DNA of 64,000 nt. It comes from Bauldia sp. Lineage in GTDB: Bacteria > Pseudomonadota > Alphaproteobacteria > Rhizobiales > Kaistiaceae. The stretch is taken from contig JBBCGQ010000001.1 in assembly GCA_037200845.1 (NCBI GenBank), positions 2,368,237-2,432,236 of the forward strand, given 5' to 3'. A program made the translations under genes and the position numbers. Positions within the stretch are counted from its first letter, which is position 1; each line of letters opens with the position of its first letter. Shown in pieces: positions 18,721 to 31,949 of this stretch. A model generated the notes under the pieces. The model did no database searches. It was not told the DNA's origin and saw only the letters and a program-made list of their open reading frames with translations.

Positions 18721-18928
18721 GGATCGACCTCCATCGGACGCCCCCGACTCTGATGATGCCGACGGCCGCCACGCCGGTCAAGAAAGCAGCCGTCCCTTGC
18801 CAAATGCTTCGGCAGGATTCCGGCGAGAATTGCTTCGGTTCTCCTTGTCGTCCGCGGGTTCGCGCCTAGGTCAGTGTCGACGCCGCGATTCCGCCGCGCC
18901 TCCCCTCTTTCCTTCTCGGACAAATCCC

Positions 18929-19954
18929 ATGCGCTACAAGCAACTCGGCGGGACGGGCCTGCTCGTTTCCGAAATCTGCCTCGGCACCATGACCTTCGGC
19001 GGCCGCGGCATCTGGACCAACATCGGCGAAGTGGACCAGAAGAGCGCCGACGCCATCGTCAATCGCGCGCTCGAAGCCGGCGTCAATTTCGTCGACACCG
19101 CCAACGTCTATTCGGAGGGCCTGTCGGAGGAAATCACGGGCCAGGCGATGAAGAATTCCGGCCGGCCACGCAGCGATTTCGTCCTCGCCACCAAGGCCAA
19201 CGGCTCGACCGGCAAAGGTCCCAACGACCGCGGCTCATCGCGCGGCCACATCATGGATGCGGTCAAAGCCAGCCTGAAGCGGCTCGGCACCGACCACGTC
19301 GACCTCTACCAGATCCACGGCCAGGACCAGGCGACGCCGGTCGAGGAGACCGTGCGCGCGCTGGACGACCTCGTCCGCCAGGGACACGTCCGCTACGTCG
19401 GCGTGTCGAACTGGGCGGCGTGGCGGATCATGAAGGCGCTGGGCATCGCCGACGCGCATGCGTGGGCGCGCTTCGCCTCGCTGCAGGCGTATTACACCAT
19501 CGCCGGCCGCGACCTCGAGCGCGAGATCGCGCCGCTGCTCACCGACCAGAAGGTCGGGCTGATGGTATGGAGTCCGCTGGCCGGCGGCCTGCTTTCCGGC
19601 AAGTACGACCGCGACGGCAAGGCCGAGGGCACGGCGCGCCGTGCCAACTTTGATTTCCCGCCGGTCGACAAGGACCGCGCCTTCAACGCCATCGACGCGA
19701 TGCGGCCGATCGCGACGGCACACGGCGTCTCGGTGGCGCGCATCGCGCTCGCCTGGCTGCTGCACAAGCCGTTCGTGACCACGGTGATCGTCGGCGCCCG
19801 CGACGTCGCGCAACTCGACGACAACCTGGCTGCGGTCGATGTGAAACTGACGGCGCACGAACTGGCCGCGCTCGACAAGGTGAGCGCCCTGCCCGCGGAA
19901 TATCCCGGCTGGATGATCGAGCGGCAGAACGTCGGCCGACCGCTGAGCGTCTGA
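18929..19954 (+). CDS. Aldo/keto reductase
   Basis: A 341-residue TIM-barrel oxidoreductase. It starts MRYKQLGGTGLLVSEICLGT and shows the catalytic Asp56 and Tyr61 in FVDTANVYSEG and Lys89 in LATKANG; the NADPH-binding end of the barrel has VTTVIVGARDVAQLDDNL. This is the YajO/Tas-like subfamily of aldehyde and ketone reductases; the physiological substrate is not predictable. It ends 7 bp before the convergent aconitase X small subunit. The start was chosen at the ATG at 18929 to match the family N-terminus; the open frame upstream lacks similarity. Confidence 0.92.
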   Translation: MRYKQLGGTGLLVSEICLGTMTFGGRGIWTNIGEVDQKSADAIVNRALEAGVNFVDTANVYSEGLSEEITGQAMKNSGRPRSDFVLATKANGSTGKGPNDRGSSRGHIMDAVKASLKRLGTDHVDLYQIHGQDQATPVEETVRALDDLVRQGHVRYVGVSNWAAWRIMKALGIADAHAWARFASLQAYYTIAGRDLEREIAPLLTDQKVGLMVWSPLAGGLLSGKYDRDGKAEGTARRANFDFPPVDKDRAFNAIDAMRPIATAHGVSVARIALAWLLHKPFVTTVIVGARDVAQLDDNLAAVDVKLTAHELAALDKVSALPAEYPGWMIERQNVGRPLSV

Positions 19955-19961
19955 CGTAGGG

Positions 19962-20387
19962 TTACGCGGCGGCGGGAATGGCGACCGAAGCCGCTCCCGC
20001 CTCCGCCATGACCTCCGCGGTCGGCGACGTCGCGACGCGATCGTAGTCGGCGCGCGACAATACGACGATCGGGCAGCGCCGCCCGTGCAGCGCCTCCGCC
20101 ACCATCGCCCCGACCACGAGGATCGGGTCGGGCTCGGCGAGCACGATCGCCGCCGGCGCCTTGCCGAGACGGATGGCCTCGGCCAGCACGGTGCTCGACG
20201 ACGACGAACCGCGGCCCGATGGCATGACCAGGACAACGCCGGCGAGCGAACGGCCATGCGCCGGATGATGCCGGTCGATGACCAGCCCCGCCTCCGGATC
20301 GTAGCCGCCCCAGAAGCTCAGCGGCGCGATCGCCGTCACGGGTCCCGATCCGCTGCCCGGTGTCAGACTGCGCCCGTCGAATCTCAC
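19962..20387 (-). CDS. Aconitase X small subunit (swivel domain)
   Basis: A 141-residue protein matching the DUF126/AcnX swivel domain: [19 protein letters not shown], then the signature [20 protein letters not shown] and [18 protein letters not shown]. In type II aconitase X enzymes this domain is a separate subunit that closes over the catalytic subunit. The start is a GTG at 20387 overlapping the large-subunit stop by 4 bp (GTGA), which gives the expected family N-terminus ([16 protein letters not shown]). The enzyme is expected to be a hydro-lyase; the best-known bacterial activity is cis-3-hydroxy-L-proline dehydratase. Confidence 0.9.
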   Translation of the reverse strand: MRFDGRSLTPGSGSGPVTAIAPLSFWGGYDPEAGLVIDRHHPAHGRSLAGVVLVMPSGRGSSSSSTVLAEAIRLGKAPAAIVLAEPDPILVVGAMVAEALHGRRCPIVVLSRADYDRVATSPTAEVMAEAGAASVAIPAAA

Positions 20388-21634
20388 GGCCGGCTCCGCG
20401 TCACGCGACCCGCCGCGGCCGAGGCCAGGCACTCCTCCAGCGAACCGAACGCTACGTCGATGCCGAGGTTGCCGGGCGCATAGTGCGCCCACTTGCCGGA
20501 GTTCGTCATCACCACGCCGGAGATTTCCCGCATCACGGACGTGACGTAGGTGCACGTATCGACGACGATGGTGAACCCCGCCGCCTCCAATGTTGGGAGC
20601 CAGCCGCGTTCGCCGAGCGCCGCGTAGGTATCGCGGGCGGTGTTGACGTAAAGATCGACGGACGGCGCCCGCTCGAACCCGGCGAGAAGCGGCATCAGCC
20701 GCGCAAACTCGGCAACCGAAAAATGCGGCGTCCCTAGCGCCACCGCCGAGACCGCCGCGCCGGGCCGCGCCGTCGAAAGCTGGTCGATCGCATCGCCGAG
20801 GTCGCGCTCGCCGAGCGCCACCACCCTTCCCGGTGCCACACCGCCGGTGGCGGTCGCAAGGTCGGGCGCCTCGGGCGTCAACCCGACGGCGTGGAACATC
20901 GCCATCGCCCCGCTCGACGCGCCGACTGCGCCGAGCGCCTTGAGGTCGTCCTCGCTGAGCGACGGCGGCAGGCCGACGATGGCCGCGATTTCGTTCCCCG
21001 CCCGCGCGCCGACGATGCTGCCGACGGCGACCGCAAGCGCATCGCCCGGCCACGAAGCGACGGCAGGCGGAACCGTGAAGACGATCGTCGCGAGCCGGTT
21101 CTCCGGCACATGCAACCCGGCATAGGGCACGCGGCCGGTCAGCGCCGCGGCAAGATCGATGAAGTCGCCGTAGCGGGCGGTGCGCGCACCGATCACCGAG
21201 TTGGCGAAGACGATTGCGTTCGACTCCGCCCACGCGATCTGCTCGCCGAGCACGGGCCGGAACAGCGTCTGGTAAGGCGCGCAGGTGAAACTTGAGACGC
21301 AACCCAGCGCCTCGTGCACCTCCATCAGCCGCCGCCCGGCCGCCCCCAGCGCCGGCGCACCGCGAAACAATTCCGGATGGATCAGGTCCATCGAGCCGAC
21401 GTTCAGCGTCGTCGGCACGCACACCTTGCCGCCGAGCCGCAGCACATGCTCGGCAAAATCGAGGCTCGCCTCGCCGTGATAGAGGCATCCGTCGATGTGC
21501 GCGCGCGTGATGTCGATGAAGCGCTCCGCGCCGACCGCCTCGCCGTAGCGCACCAGCAGGCCCATGGCGAAAGCCGCCGCGCCGCCCTGCGCGCCGTCGA
21601 GCAGCGCCCGGTCCTGCGCCTCGAGATTCAGCAT
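20384..21634 (-). CDS. Aconitase X catalytic (large) subunit
   Basis: A 416-residue protein of the DUF521/AcnX catalytic family. Recognisable segments are [20 protein letters not shown], the Cys-containing [34 protein letters not shown] and the C-terminal [15 protein letters not shown]. Family members bind an iron centre through Cys residues and carry out dehydratase reactions; bacterial examples act on cis-3-hydroxy-L-proline and archaeal ones on mevalonate 5-phosphate. None of the usual hydroxyproline genes (racemase, pyrroline-carboxylate reductase, ABC transporter) is adjacent. Its start is 4 bp after a potassium-channel gene, so it looks cotranscribed with the channel and alaS. Confidence 0.92.
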   Translation of the reverse strand: MLNLEAQDRALLDGAQGGAAAFAMGLLVRYGEAVGAERFIDITRAHIDGCLYHGEASLDFAEHVLRLGGKVCVPTTLNVGSMDLIHPELFRGAPALGAAGRRLMEVHEALGCVSSFTCAPYQTLFRPVLGEQIAWAESNAIVFANSVIGARTARYGDFIDLAAALTGRVPYAGLHVPENRLATIVFTVPPAVASWPGDALAVAVGSIVGARAGNEIAAIVGLPPSLSEDDLKALGAVGASSGAMAMFHAVGLTPEAPDLATATGGVAPGRVVALGERDLGDAIDQLSTARPGAAVSAVALGTPHFSVAEFARLMPLLAGFERAPSVDLYVNTARDTYAALGERGWLPTLEAAGFTIVVDTCTYVTSVMREISGVVMTNSGKWAHYAPGNLGIDVAFGSLEECLASAAAGRVTRSRP

Positions 21635-21638
21635 GGGC

Positions 21639-22796
21639 TCACGCGGTCGGCACCAGCACCGCCGGCCTGATCCGCCGGGCGAGCTCGGGATGGCGGGCGA
21701 CCAGGTGCCGGAGGTCGATCCGGTCGAGCGCCAGGAGCTTCACCCGCGTCAGCGCCAGCGCGGAATAGTGCTCGGCCACCGCCTGCGGATCGGGCGCCAC
21801 GCCGAACGATTCGTTGGCCACCAGCCGCCGCCGCGAATGGGTGAAGTCCACCTCCACCACGCCATCGGCGATTACGTAAAGCGCCTCGTCGCCCTGCTCC
21901 GGCTCGACGATCACCGTCCCCGCCTCGATCGTCATGGCGCGCAGGTGCGGCAGGATATCGCCCAGCACCTGCGAGCCGATGTCGGCGAACAGCGGAATGC
22001 GCGCCACCATGCCGAACGTGATGACGAAGCTGCGCTGGCGAACGACCTCGGCGAACGACGAGCCGATGATCGCGACCGGCAGCGCGATCATCAGGATGCC
22101 GCTGATCATGGTGACGCCGCCGATGATGCGGCCGAGCGCCGTCTTCGGGATGACGTCGCCGTAGCCGACGGTGGTAACCGTCTCCATCGCCCACCAGATC
22201 GCGTCGGGGATCGAGCCGAACACATCCGGCTGCACGGTGCGCTCGGCCATGTAGGCGAACGACGCCGCGACCAGCACGACCGAGACCAGGATCAGGAAAC
22301 TCGCGAGCAGCGCCGAGCGCTCGCGCCGCAGCGCCTCGGCCAGCGACTGAAATCCGGTCGAGTAGCGCCCGAGCTTGAACAGCCGCAGCAGCCGCACCAG
22401 CACGACGATGCGCAGGTGCGTATCGGTGAACGCCTCGATGAAGAACGGCGCGATCGCGATGAGGTCGACAAGCGCCGCCGGCGTCACGGCGTAGGCGAGC
22501 CGCGCCCGCCACGCCGGCTTGCCGCGGGCCCGCGGATGCTCGACCGACACCCACAGGCGAACGAGATACTCGAACGAGAAGATGACCAGCGACACGATCT
22601 CTATGCCGCTGAACAGCCAGCCGTATTGCACCGCATAGGCGGCGACCGTCTCGAACACCGCCGCGACGACGTTGATCAGGATCAGCACAACCAGAAAGCC
22701 GGAGATGACACGCGGCAGGCGCGCGTGGCGATCCACCCGCTCAAGAAGATCGAAGACGCGACGGCGGAGTTCGTGCGACCGCGCCACCGTCGCCAT
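21639..22796 (-). CDS. Voltage-gated potassium channel with degenerate cyclic-nucleotide-binding domain
   Basis: A 385-residue six-transmembrane channel. Helices S1-S4 span about 30-145, with an S4 bearing spaced Arg/Lys ([18 protein letters not shown]), and the pore has the K+ selectivity filter TVGYGD at 209-214. The C-terminal region (about 265-385) resembles the CNBD of the Mesorhizobium MlotiK1 channel ([27 protein letters not shown]), but the phosphate-binding cassette is replaced by [17 protein letters not shown], lacking the GEMAL and PRSA motifs. It may thus gate without cAMP. It lies 6 bp after alaS and 4 bp before the aconitase X genes. Confidence 0.9.
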   Translation of the reverse strand: MATVARSHELRRRVFDLLERVDRHARLPRVISGFLVVLILINVVAAVFETVAAYAVQYGWLFSGIEIVSLVIFSFEYLVRLWVSVEHPRARGKPAWRARLAYAVTPAALVDLIAIAPFFIEAFTDTHLRIVVLVRLLRLFKLGRYSTGFQSLAEALRRERSALLASFLILVSVVLVAASFAYMAERTVQPDVFGSIPDAIWWAMETVTTVGYGDVIPKTALGRIIGGVTMISGILMIALPVAIIGSSFAEVVRQRSFVITFGMVARIPLFADIGSQVLGDILPHLRAMTIEAGTVIVEPEQGDEALYVIADGVVEVDFTHSRRRLVANESFGVAPDPQAVAEHYSALALTRVKLLALDRIDLRHLVARHPELARRIRPAVLVPTA

Positions 22797-22802
22797 CCCG
22801 CT

Positions 22803-25466
<2,664 letters not shown>

Positions 25467-25624
25467 TCGGATGGGTGCTCGTGAAGAACCGCCGCGGCCG
25501 GCGCGGGAACGCCGGATAACCGCGCGTTTCTAGCGCCCCGGCGGTTGCGCTGTCCAATGATTGTGACGCCGGCTTATGGCTTAGCGCACGGCGAACGGCG
25601 TCTGCGGCACCAATGCGGAGGACA

Positions 25625-25776
25625 GACACCCCTCCCCAAAACCGCCTTGCGGTTTTGGCCCTCCCGCAAGGGGAGGGCTCAACAGGTGGAGTTTGTTGGA
25701 GCCGACGCTTCGGCAAGGATGAACCCTCCCCTTGTGGGAGGGTCAAACGGCAAAAGGCCGTTTGGGGAGGGGTGTC
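25625..25776. repeat. Palindromic intergenic element, family A copy 1
   Basis: A 152-bp element with perfect 16-bp terminal inverted repeats: GACACCCCTCCCCAAA at the left and its exact complement at the right end. Each terminus is followed by an internal hairpin (AAACCGCC TTGC GGTTTT on the left, AAACGGC-AAAA-GGCCGTTT on the right) and a second inverted pair, CCCTCCCGCAAGGGGAGGG and CCCTCCCCTTGTGGGAGGG. Two related copies occur near 61.0 and 62.2 kb. It occupies most of the 329-bp gap between alaS and the VOC gene; I see nothing else there. It looks like a MITE-like or REP/BIME-like element. Confidence 0.85.
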
Positions 25777-25795
25777 TCTCCTCCCCACTAACCCA

Positions 25796-26140
25796 TCACG
25801 CCTCCGCGCGCGGGCTCCAGATGGCCAGCACATTCCCGCCCGGCTCCCGGAAATGGAATCGCCGTCCGCCGGGGAAGTCGTATTGCGGCACCACCACCGT
25901 ACCGCCCGCAGCCAGCGCGGCTGCCTCGGCGGCGTCGAGATCGTCGGCATAAAGGATGACTAGCGGCAGCGCGGCCGGCTTCTCCGCCGCCGCTATGCCG
26001 CCGTCGATGCCGGCTTCGTTCCACGCCGTGTAGGACGGGCCATAGTCAGTGAAGGACCAGCCGAAAGCCTTCGCGAAGAAGGCCCGGCTGGCCGCGATGT
26101 CGGGGCTGGCGAACTCGATGTAGTTGATCGCGAGTTTCAT
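25796..26140 (-). CDS. VOC (glyoxalase/bleomycin-resistance) superfamily protein
   Basis: A 114-residue single-module VOC protein: MKLAINYIEFASPDIAASRA at the start, then FFAKAFGWSFTDYGPSYTAW, and the C-terminal strand GRRFHFREPGGNVLAIWSP with the usual Glu-Pro-Gly-Gly-Asn turn. Family members bind metals and include lyases, dioxygenases and resistance proteins, usually as dimers; the substrate here is unknown. The ATG at 26140 matches family starts; an ATG at 26152 adds four residues. It lies 37 bp after recA in the same direction and separates recA from alaS. Confidence 0.85.
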   Translation of the reverse strand: MKLAINYIEFASPDIAASRAFFAKAFGWSFTDYGPSYTAWNEAGIDGGIAAAEKPAALPLVILYADDLDAAEAAALAAGGTVVVPQYDFPGGRRFHFREPGGNVLAIWSPRAEA

Positions 26141-26177
26141 CGAACGACCCATACGCTGGAGAAACGCTACCGTCCGA

Positions 26178-27266
<1,089 letters not shown>

Positions 27267-27339
27267 GTCTCGCTCCTTATTCGCCGGGGCCGCGTCGAAA
27301 GCCAGTGGGAAAGTGTGGCGCCCCTTGATGAATTTGAGT

Positions 27340-27354
27340 GTACACGTTTTGTTC
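27340..27354 (-). promoter_or_regulatory. Alphaproteobacterial SOS box (LexA site) for recA
   Basis: GTAC-ACGTTTT-GTTC on the plus strand is the alphaproteobacterial LexA direct repeat GTTC-N7-GTTC with one mismatch. It lies 74 bp upstream of the recA start, the expected place for LexA control. Confidence 0.75.
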
Positions 27355-27500
27355 TACAAGGCAAGAACGCGCTGTCCAAAATGTGTCAGCAGCAAACACA
27401 GCGCCATGCCGGCCGCCTCCTCCGACATCTCAAGTGACATCAACGGCGTGCAACTTGCTTCGGTGATTTGCCGGCACTGGCGGAATACCGAGGGGCGCGC

Positions 27501-28892
27501 GTGGATAAATACGATCTCATCGTCATCGGCAGCGGCCCGGCGGGACGCCGCTCCGCCATCCAGGCCGCCAAGCTCGGCCGCAGCGTCCTGGTCATCGAGA
27601 ATCGCCTGCGCGTCGGCGGCGTGTCGGTCCACACTGGGACGATCCCGTCCAAGACTCTCCGCGAGACCGCGCTCAATCTCTCCGGCTGGCGCGAGCGCGG
27701 CTTCTACGGCCTGGCCTACCGCGTGAAGAAGGACATCGAGGGCAAGGACCTCGGCGTCCGCCTCAGGATGACGCTCGACTACGAGATCGAGGTGCTGGAG
27801 CACCAGTTCGCCCGCAACGGCGTGCGCACCTTCGCCGGCGTCGCCCGCTTCGCCGATCCCCATACGCTGGTGGTGAAGACCAGCAACGAGGAGCACACCT
27901 TCCGCGGCGAGAAGATCATCGTCGCGGTCGGCACCTCGCCCTACCGGCCGCCGACGATTCCCTTCAACGGCCGCAACGTCTTCGACAGCGACGACATCGC
28001 CACCGAGCCGCACGTGCCGCGCAGCCTCACCGTCGTCGGCGCCGGCGTCATCGGCATCGAGTATGCGACGATCTTCTCCGCCCTCGATGTGCCGGTGACC
28101 ATCGTCGAGCCGCGCGACAATTTCCTCGAGTTCATCGATCGCGAGATCATCGACGAATTCATGCACGACCTGCGCAAACGCGGCGTCCAGTTCCGCCTCG
28201 GCGCCAAGGTCGACCGCGTCGAGGTCGACGACCAGGGCTACGCCGTCTCCTTTCTGTCGGACGGGCGCAAGGTCCGCACCGAGATGCTGCTCTACGCCGC
28301 CGGCCGCGTCGGCGCGACCAAGGATCTCGGGCTGGAACATTGCGGCATCGCCACCGACAACCGCGGGCGCATCGAGGTCGACCGCAAGACGTTCCAGACC
28401 TCCGTGCCGCACATCTATGCTGCCGGCGATGTCATCGGCTTCCCGAGCCTCGCCTCGACGTCGATGGAACAGGGCCGCATCGCCGCCTGCCATGCCTTCG
28501 GCGCGCCGGTGCCGACCGCGCCGGAATATTTCCCGTATGGCATCTACGCGGTGCCCGAAATCTCGACCGTGGGCATGACCGAGGCGCAGGCGCGCGACGC
28601 CGGCATCGGCTACGAGATCGGCATCGCCCGCTTCCGCGAAATCTCGCGCGGCCACATCATGGGCCTCGACTCGGGGATGATGAAGCTGGTGTTCTCGCTG
28701 GCGGATCGGAAGCTGCTCGGCGCCCACATCGTCGGCGAAGGCGCGACCGAACTGATCCACATCGGCCAGGCGGTGCTCAACCTCGGCGGCACGATCGACT
28801 ATTTCGTCGGCAACGCCTTCAATTATCCGACGCTGGCCGAGGGCTACAAGATCGCGGCGCTCGATGCTTACAACCGCATGGGTCCGGCCTAG
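27501..28892 (+). CDS. sthA: Soluble pyridine nucleotide transhydrogenase
   Basis: A 463-residue flavoprotein of the lipoamide-dehydrogenase superfamily, with the N-terminal FAD motif DLIVIGSGPAGRRSAIQAAK, an NAD(P) motif SLTVVGAGVIGIEYATIF, and the dimerisation domain ending ATELIHIGQAVLNLGGTIDYF. In SthA the redox-active disulfide motif is replaced; here it reads GGVSVHTGTIPSKTLRE with no Cys at all, supporting transhydrogenase over disulfide reductase. It balances NADPH and NAD+ pools. The GTG at 27501 is preferred: GAGGGG lies 5 bp upstream, and the N-terminus then matches the 466-residue Escherichia coli enzyme. Confidence 0.93.
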   Translation: MDKYDLIVIGSGPAGRRSAIQAAKLGRSVLVIENRLRVGGVSVHTGTIPSKTLRETALNLSGWRERGFYGLAYRVKKDIEGKDLGVRLRMTLDYEIEVLEHQFARNGVRTFAGVARFADPHTLVVKTSNEEHTFRGEKIIVAVGTSPYRPPTIPFNGRNVFDSDDIATEPHVPRSLTVVGAGVIGIEYATIFSALDVPVTIVEPRDNFLEFIDREIIDEFMHDLRKRGVQFRLGAKVDRVEVDDQGYAVSFLSDGRKVRTEMLLYAAGRVGATKDLGLEHCGIATDNRGRIEVDRKTFQTSVPHIYAAGDVIGFPSLASTSMEQGRIAACHAFGAPVPTAPEYFPYGIYAVPEISTVGMTEAQARDAGIGYEIGIARFREISRGHIMGLDSGMMKLVFSLADRKLLGAHIVGEGATELIHIGQAVLNLGGTIDYFVGNAFNYPTLAEGYKIAALDAYNRMGPA

Positions 28893-28917
28893 GCACGGCC
28901 TTGCCCGCACGAAAAAC

Positions 28918-28948
28918 GAAAGGCCGCCAACATGGCGGCCTTCGCTAT
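28918..28948 (-). terminator. Terminator of the BA14K-type gene
   Basis: AAGGCCGCC and GGCGGCCTT form a perfect 9-bp stem around AACAT. On the minus strand it is followed by TCGTTTTTCG, a good T-tract, 17 bp past the small secreted gene. It may also stop sthA transcripts weakly from the other side. Confidence 0.75.
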
Positions 28949-28964
28949 TTATGCCTCGCTCGGA

Positions 28965-29321
28965 CTAGCCGCAGGAATGGCGGAAGCCGTCGAAGCCGAG
29001 GTACGTGCGCGAGCCGATATCGTAGCTCTTGAAGTGCTGCACGCAGTACGAAACGGTGTGGTTCGACTGGCTGATCGCCGTGCCGAGGAACGTCCCGGCG
29101 ATCAGGCCGAGAATTCCGGCCGCGACCGCGTTGCCGCCGTTGTTGTTGTAGCCGTTGTAGTGCTGGTTCCGGTGCTGCTGGCGCCACTGCCAGTTATTCT
29201 GGTTCTGCTGCCAGTTGTACTGCCCGGCCTCGGCGGCCGGGGCTGTGACGGCGAGCGTGCCGACCGCGAGCATTGCAGCGGCTGCCAAGCTTGTGACGAT
29301 GGTTCTGGTGCGACTGGTCAT
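28965..29321 (-). CDS. BA14K family secreted protein
   Basis: A 118-residue exported protein: a signal peptide ending near APAAEAG, an Asn/Gln/Trp-rich stretch (QYNWQQNQNNWQWRQQ), a Gly-rich hydrophobic segment (AVAAGILGLIAGTFLGTAIS) and the C-terminal BA14K motif YCVQHFKSYDIGSRTYLGFD ending in HSC. The paired Cys and the SYD-TYLG-DG pattern match the Brucella 14-kDa immunoreactive protein family, reported to have lectin-like properties. It probably sits in the periplasm or cell envelope. A strong terminator follows. Confidence 0.88.
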   Translation of the reverse strand: MTSRTRTIVTSLAAAAMLAVGTLAVTAPAAEAGQYNWQQNQNNWQWRQQHRNQHYNGYNNNGGNAVAAGILGLIAGTFLGTAISQSNHTVSYCVQHFKSYDIGSRTYLGFDGFRHSCG

Positions 29322-29405
29322 GGTGGTTCCTCCTGGAAAGGGGCCCGACCGGGTCGGGTACCTGGTAGGAAGTAACGCGCCGCGGCCGGCATCGTTCCGC
29401 GATGC

Positions 29406-30794
29406 CTAGAGATCGAAGCTTTCGCCCCGCTTCGGCATGATCGCCTGCGTGCCCGTAAGCAGCCCCGCGAACGTCGTCATCACCGCCTCGTCGCCATGCA
29501 CGAGAAAGGTCCGTGCGGCCTTCGACGGCGCCTGCCACGAGAGCAGCTCCGCCTGCCCCGCGTGCGCCGAGAAACCGTTGATCGTGTAGACCTTCGCCTT
29601 TACCGGAATCTCCTCGCCCATCAGCTTCACGGTCTTGGCGCCGTCGACGATCAGGCGTGCCAGCGTGCCCTGCGAGGCGAAGCCGACGAACACGATGCCG
29701 GTCTCGCGCCGCCAGATGTTGTGGCGGATGTGGTGGCGGATGCGCCCGCCGGTCGCCATGCCGGAGCCGGCCATGATGATCGCGCCGCCGCGGATCGTGT
29801 TGAGCTTGATCGAGTCGGCCGTCTCGCTGGTGAAATGCAGACCGGGCAGATTGAGCGGATCGTCGCCGCCCTTGAACAGCGCCACCGCCTCCGCCGACAG
29901 GCACTCGAAATGATGACGGAAGATTTCCGTCGCCGAGATCGCCATCGGCGAATCGAGGAACACCTGCACCGCCGGCGCGAGCCGGCTTTTGGCGATCGCA
30001 TCGTGCAGCGCGAACAGCAGCTCCTGCGCCCGCTCCAGCGCGAAGGTCGGAATGATGACGTTGCCGCCGCGCGCGAAGGTCTCGTCGATCGCCTTGTAGA
30101 ACTCGGCGACCGACACATCGTAGGGCTTGTGGTTGCGGTCGCCGTAGGTCGTCTCCATCACGACGACATCCGACTCCGGCGGCAGCGTCGGCGGGTTCAT
30201 CAGCGGCCGGCCGCTGTTGCCGATGTCGCCCGACATCGTGACGCGGCGCTTCTCGCTCCCCTCCGTAAGCTCGAGGAAGATAGACGCCGAGCCAAGGATG
30301 TGGCCGGCATCGAGGTAGGTCGCGCGAATACCGGGCGCCACCTCGATCGGCTGCCGGTACGTGGCGACACGGCCGAAGAAATCCTGGACGTTCATCGCAT
30401 CGAGCAGCGTGTAGAGCGGCTCGACGTTCGGCACCTCGCCGTTGCGGCGCGAGAAGTGGCGCGAGCGGTGCCCCGCGTCTTCCTCGGCTATCCGCGCCGA
30501 ATCGATCATTACCAGCCGCGCCAGCTCGCGCGTCGCCGCCGTCGCAATGATCTCGCCCTTGAAGCCGCGCTTGGCGAGCAGCGGCAGCCGCCCGCAATGA
30601 TCGAGGTGCGCGTGGGTCAGCAGCAGGAAGTCGATCGCCCTCGGGTCGAAGTCGAACGGCTCGGCATTGTCCTCGTCGAGGTCGCGGCTGCCCTGGAACA
30701 TGCCGCAGTCGATCAGGATGCGCTTGCCGTTGCATTCGATGAGGTGGCAGGAGCCGGTGACCTCGCGGTCGGCGCCGTGGAAGGAAATCTTCAA
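29406..30794 (-). CDS. Metallo-beta-lactamase/beta-CASP RNA-processing nuclease
   Basis: A 462-residue protein with the MBL signature THAHLDHCGRLP (H61, H63, D65, H66), a GHILGSASIFLEL metal-site segment, TMSGDIGNSGRPLM, and the beta-CASP plus C-terminal RMMBL region (GSGMATGGRIRHHI, TINGFSAHAGQ). This architecture is that of archaeal/bacterial CPSF-like ribonucleases acting in the cytoplasm on RNA. I set the start at a TTG at 30794 with AGGA about 11 bp upstream, because KISFHGADREVTGSCHLI is where the family begins; the longer upstream reading frame has no similarity. It is divergent from psuK. Confidence 0.9.
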   Translation of the reverse strand: MKISFHGADREVTGSCHLIECNGKRILIDCGMFQGSRDLDEDNAEPFDFDPRAIDFLLLTHAHLDHCGRLPLLAKRGFKGEIIATAATRELARLVMIDSARIAEEDAGHRSRHFSRRNGEVPNVEPLYTLLDAMNVQDFFGRVATYRQPIEVAPGIRATYLDAGHILGSASIFLELTEGSEKRRVTMSGDIGNSGRPLMNPPTLPPESDVVVMETTYGDRNHKPYDVSVAEFYKAIDETFARGGNVIIPTFALERAQELLFALHDAIAKSRLAPAVQVFLDSPMAISATEIFRHHFECLSAEAVALFKGGDDPLNLPGLHFTSETADSIKLNTIRGGAIIMAGSGMATGGRIRHHIRHNIWRRETGIVFVGFASQGTLARLIVDGAKTVKLMGEEIPVKAKVYTINGFSAHAGQAELLSWQAPSKAARTFLVHGDEAVMTTFAGLLTGTQAIMPKRGESFDL

Positions 30795-30868
30795 GGTCGG
30801 GGATTCCTGATGGCGGGCGGCGGATAATAGTCGCCGGGCGCGGCATTGATAGCCGCTGCGGAGCGGCG

Positions 30869-30884
30869 GAAATTGACAATTTTC
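30869..30884. promoter_or_regulatory. Near-palindrome between the beta-CASP nuclease gene and psuK
   Basis: GAAATTG-A-CAATTTTC is an imperfect AT-rich palindrome in an otherwise GC-rich divergent intergenic region. It overlaps a TTGACA hexamer (30873-30878) that could be a -35 element, though no convincing -10 follows on the plus strand. It may be an operator shared by both genes. Confidence 0.35.
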
Positions 30885-30935
30885 ATCAATATCGCGGCAT
30901 GACATGCGTGGAATCATTCGCAAGTCGGCGTCACC

Positions 30936-31949
30936 ATGGCTAAAACCGGTGGCAGCCGGGGGCACGAGCATCAGCACATGGAAGATCACGCGCGGCCGTT
31001 CGATACGGTGACCGTCTTCGGCGGCGCCACGCTGGACCGCGTCGCGCGCTCGAGCGCGCCGCCGGTGATGGGCGCCTCCAACCCCGGCACCGTCCGCCAC
31101 CTGCCGGGCGGCGTCGGCTTCAACGTCGCCACCGTGCTTGCCCGCCTCGGCTTCCCGACGCGCATGGCGACCGTCGTCGGCAGCGACGCCGCCGGCGAGG
31201 CGATCGTCAACGCCGCGAAAGTCGCCGGCATCGATACCGCCGGCATGACGGCGCTGAAGGGCGCCACCACCGCCGGCTACCACGCCACCTTCGACGACAC
31301 CGGCAACTTGATCATCGGCATCGCCGACATGAAGATCTGCGAGCAGATCACGCCGGCGATCATTGTCGAGGCCGTAGCGAAAAGCGGCCCGCGCGACTTC
31401 TGGGTGATCGATGCCAACCTGCCGGCCGAGACGCTGGAGTTCCTGGCCTCGGAAGCGACCCACGCCCGCCGCCCGATCGCGGCGCTGACCGTTTCGCCGG
31501 CAAAGGCCGTGCGTCTCGTCCCGATCCTCGACGACCTCACCTACGTCTTCACCAACCGCAAGGAAGCCGCGACCCTGCTCGGCCGCGATCCCGACGACGT
31601 CGCACTGTCGCCGATGGCGATGGCGACCGAGTTGGCCGGCCACCGCTCGGCGAGCATCATCGTCACCAACGGCACCGAGCCGCTGGCGGTGGCAAGCGGC
31701 GGCGAGGTCCGTTCGTTCATGCCGCTGCGCGCCGCCGCCCGTGGCGTCAACGGCGCCGGCGACTCGCTTGCCGCCGGCACCATCCTCGGCCTCGCCGAGG
31801 GCCACACGCTCTACGACGCCGTCCGCTTCGGCCTTGCCGCCGCCGCGCTTGCAGTGGAGGCCGGCAGCATCATCGCCGCCCCGTTCAGCGCCGACGCGCT
31901 GGCCGAGCGCCTCGCCGGACCGGCCAGCCGCGAGCGCATCGCGTCGTGA
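30936..31949 (+). CDS. psuK: Pseudouridine kinase (PfkB family)
   Basis: A 337-residue ribokinase-fold enzyme: VTVFGGATLDRVARSS near the start, the substrate-binding HLPGGVGFNVATVLARLG, and the C-terminal catalytic GVNGAGDSLAAGTILG with the base Asp. PsuK phosphorylates pseudouridine to the 5'-phosphate. The specificity is inferred from its overlap with psuG: the psuG GTG and the psuK TGA share the tetramer GTGA. The first ATG (30936) gives an odd His-rich leader; an ATG at 30978, just before DHARPFDTVTVFGG, is an equally likely start. Confidence 0.88.
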   Translation: MAKTGGSRGHEHQHMEDHARPFDTVTVFGGATLDRVARSSAPPVMGASNPGTVRHLPGGVGFNVATVLARLGFPTRMATVVGSDAAGEAIVNAAKVAGIDTAGMTALKGATTAGYHATFDDTGNLIIGIADMKICEQITPAIIVEAVAKSGPRDFWVIDANLPAETLEFLASEATHARRPIAALTVSPAKAVRLVPILDDLTYVFTNRKEAATLLGRDPDDVALSPMAMATELAGHRSASIIVTNGTEPLAVASGGEVRSFMPLRAAARGVNGAGDSLAAGTILGLAEGHTLYDAVRFGLAAAALAVEAGSIIAAPFSADALAERLAGPASRERIAS

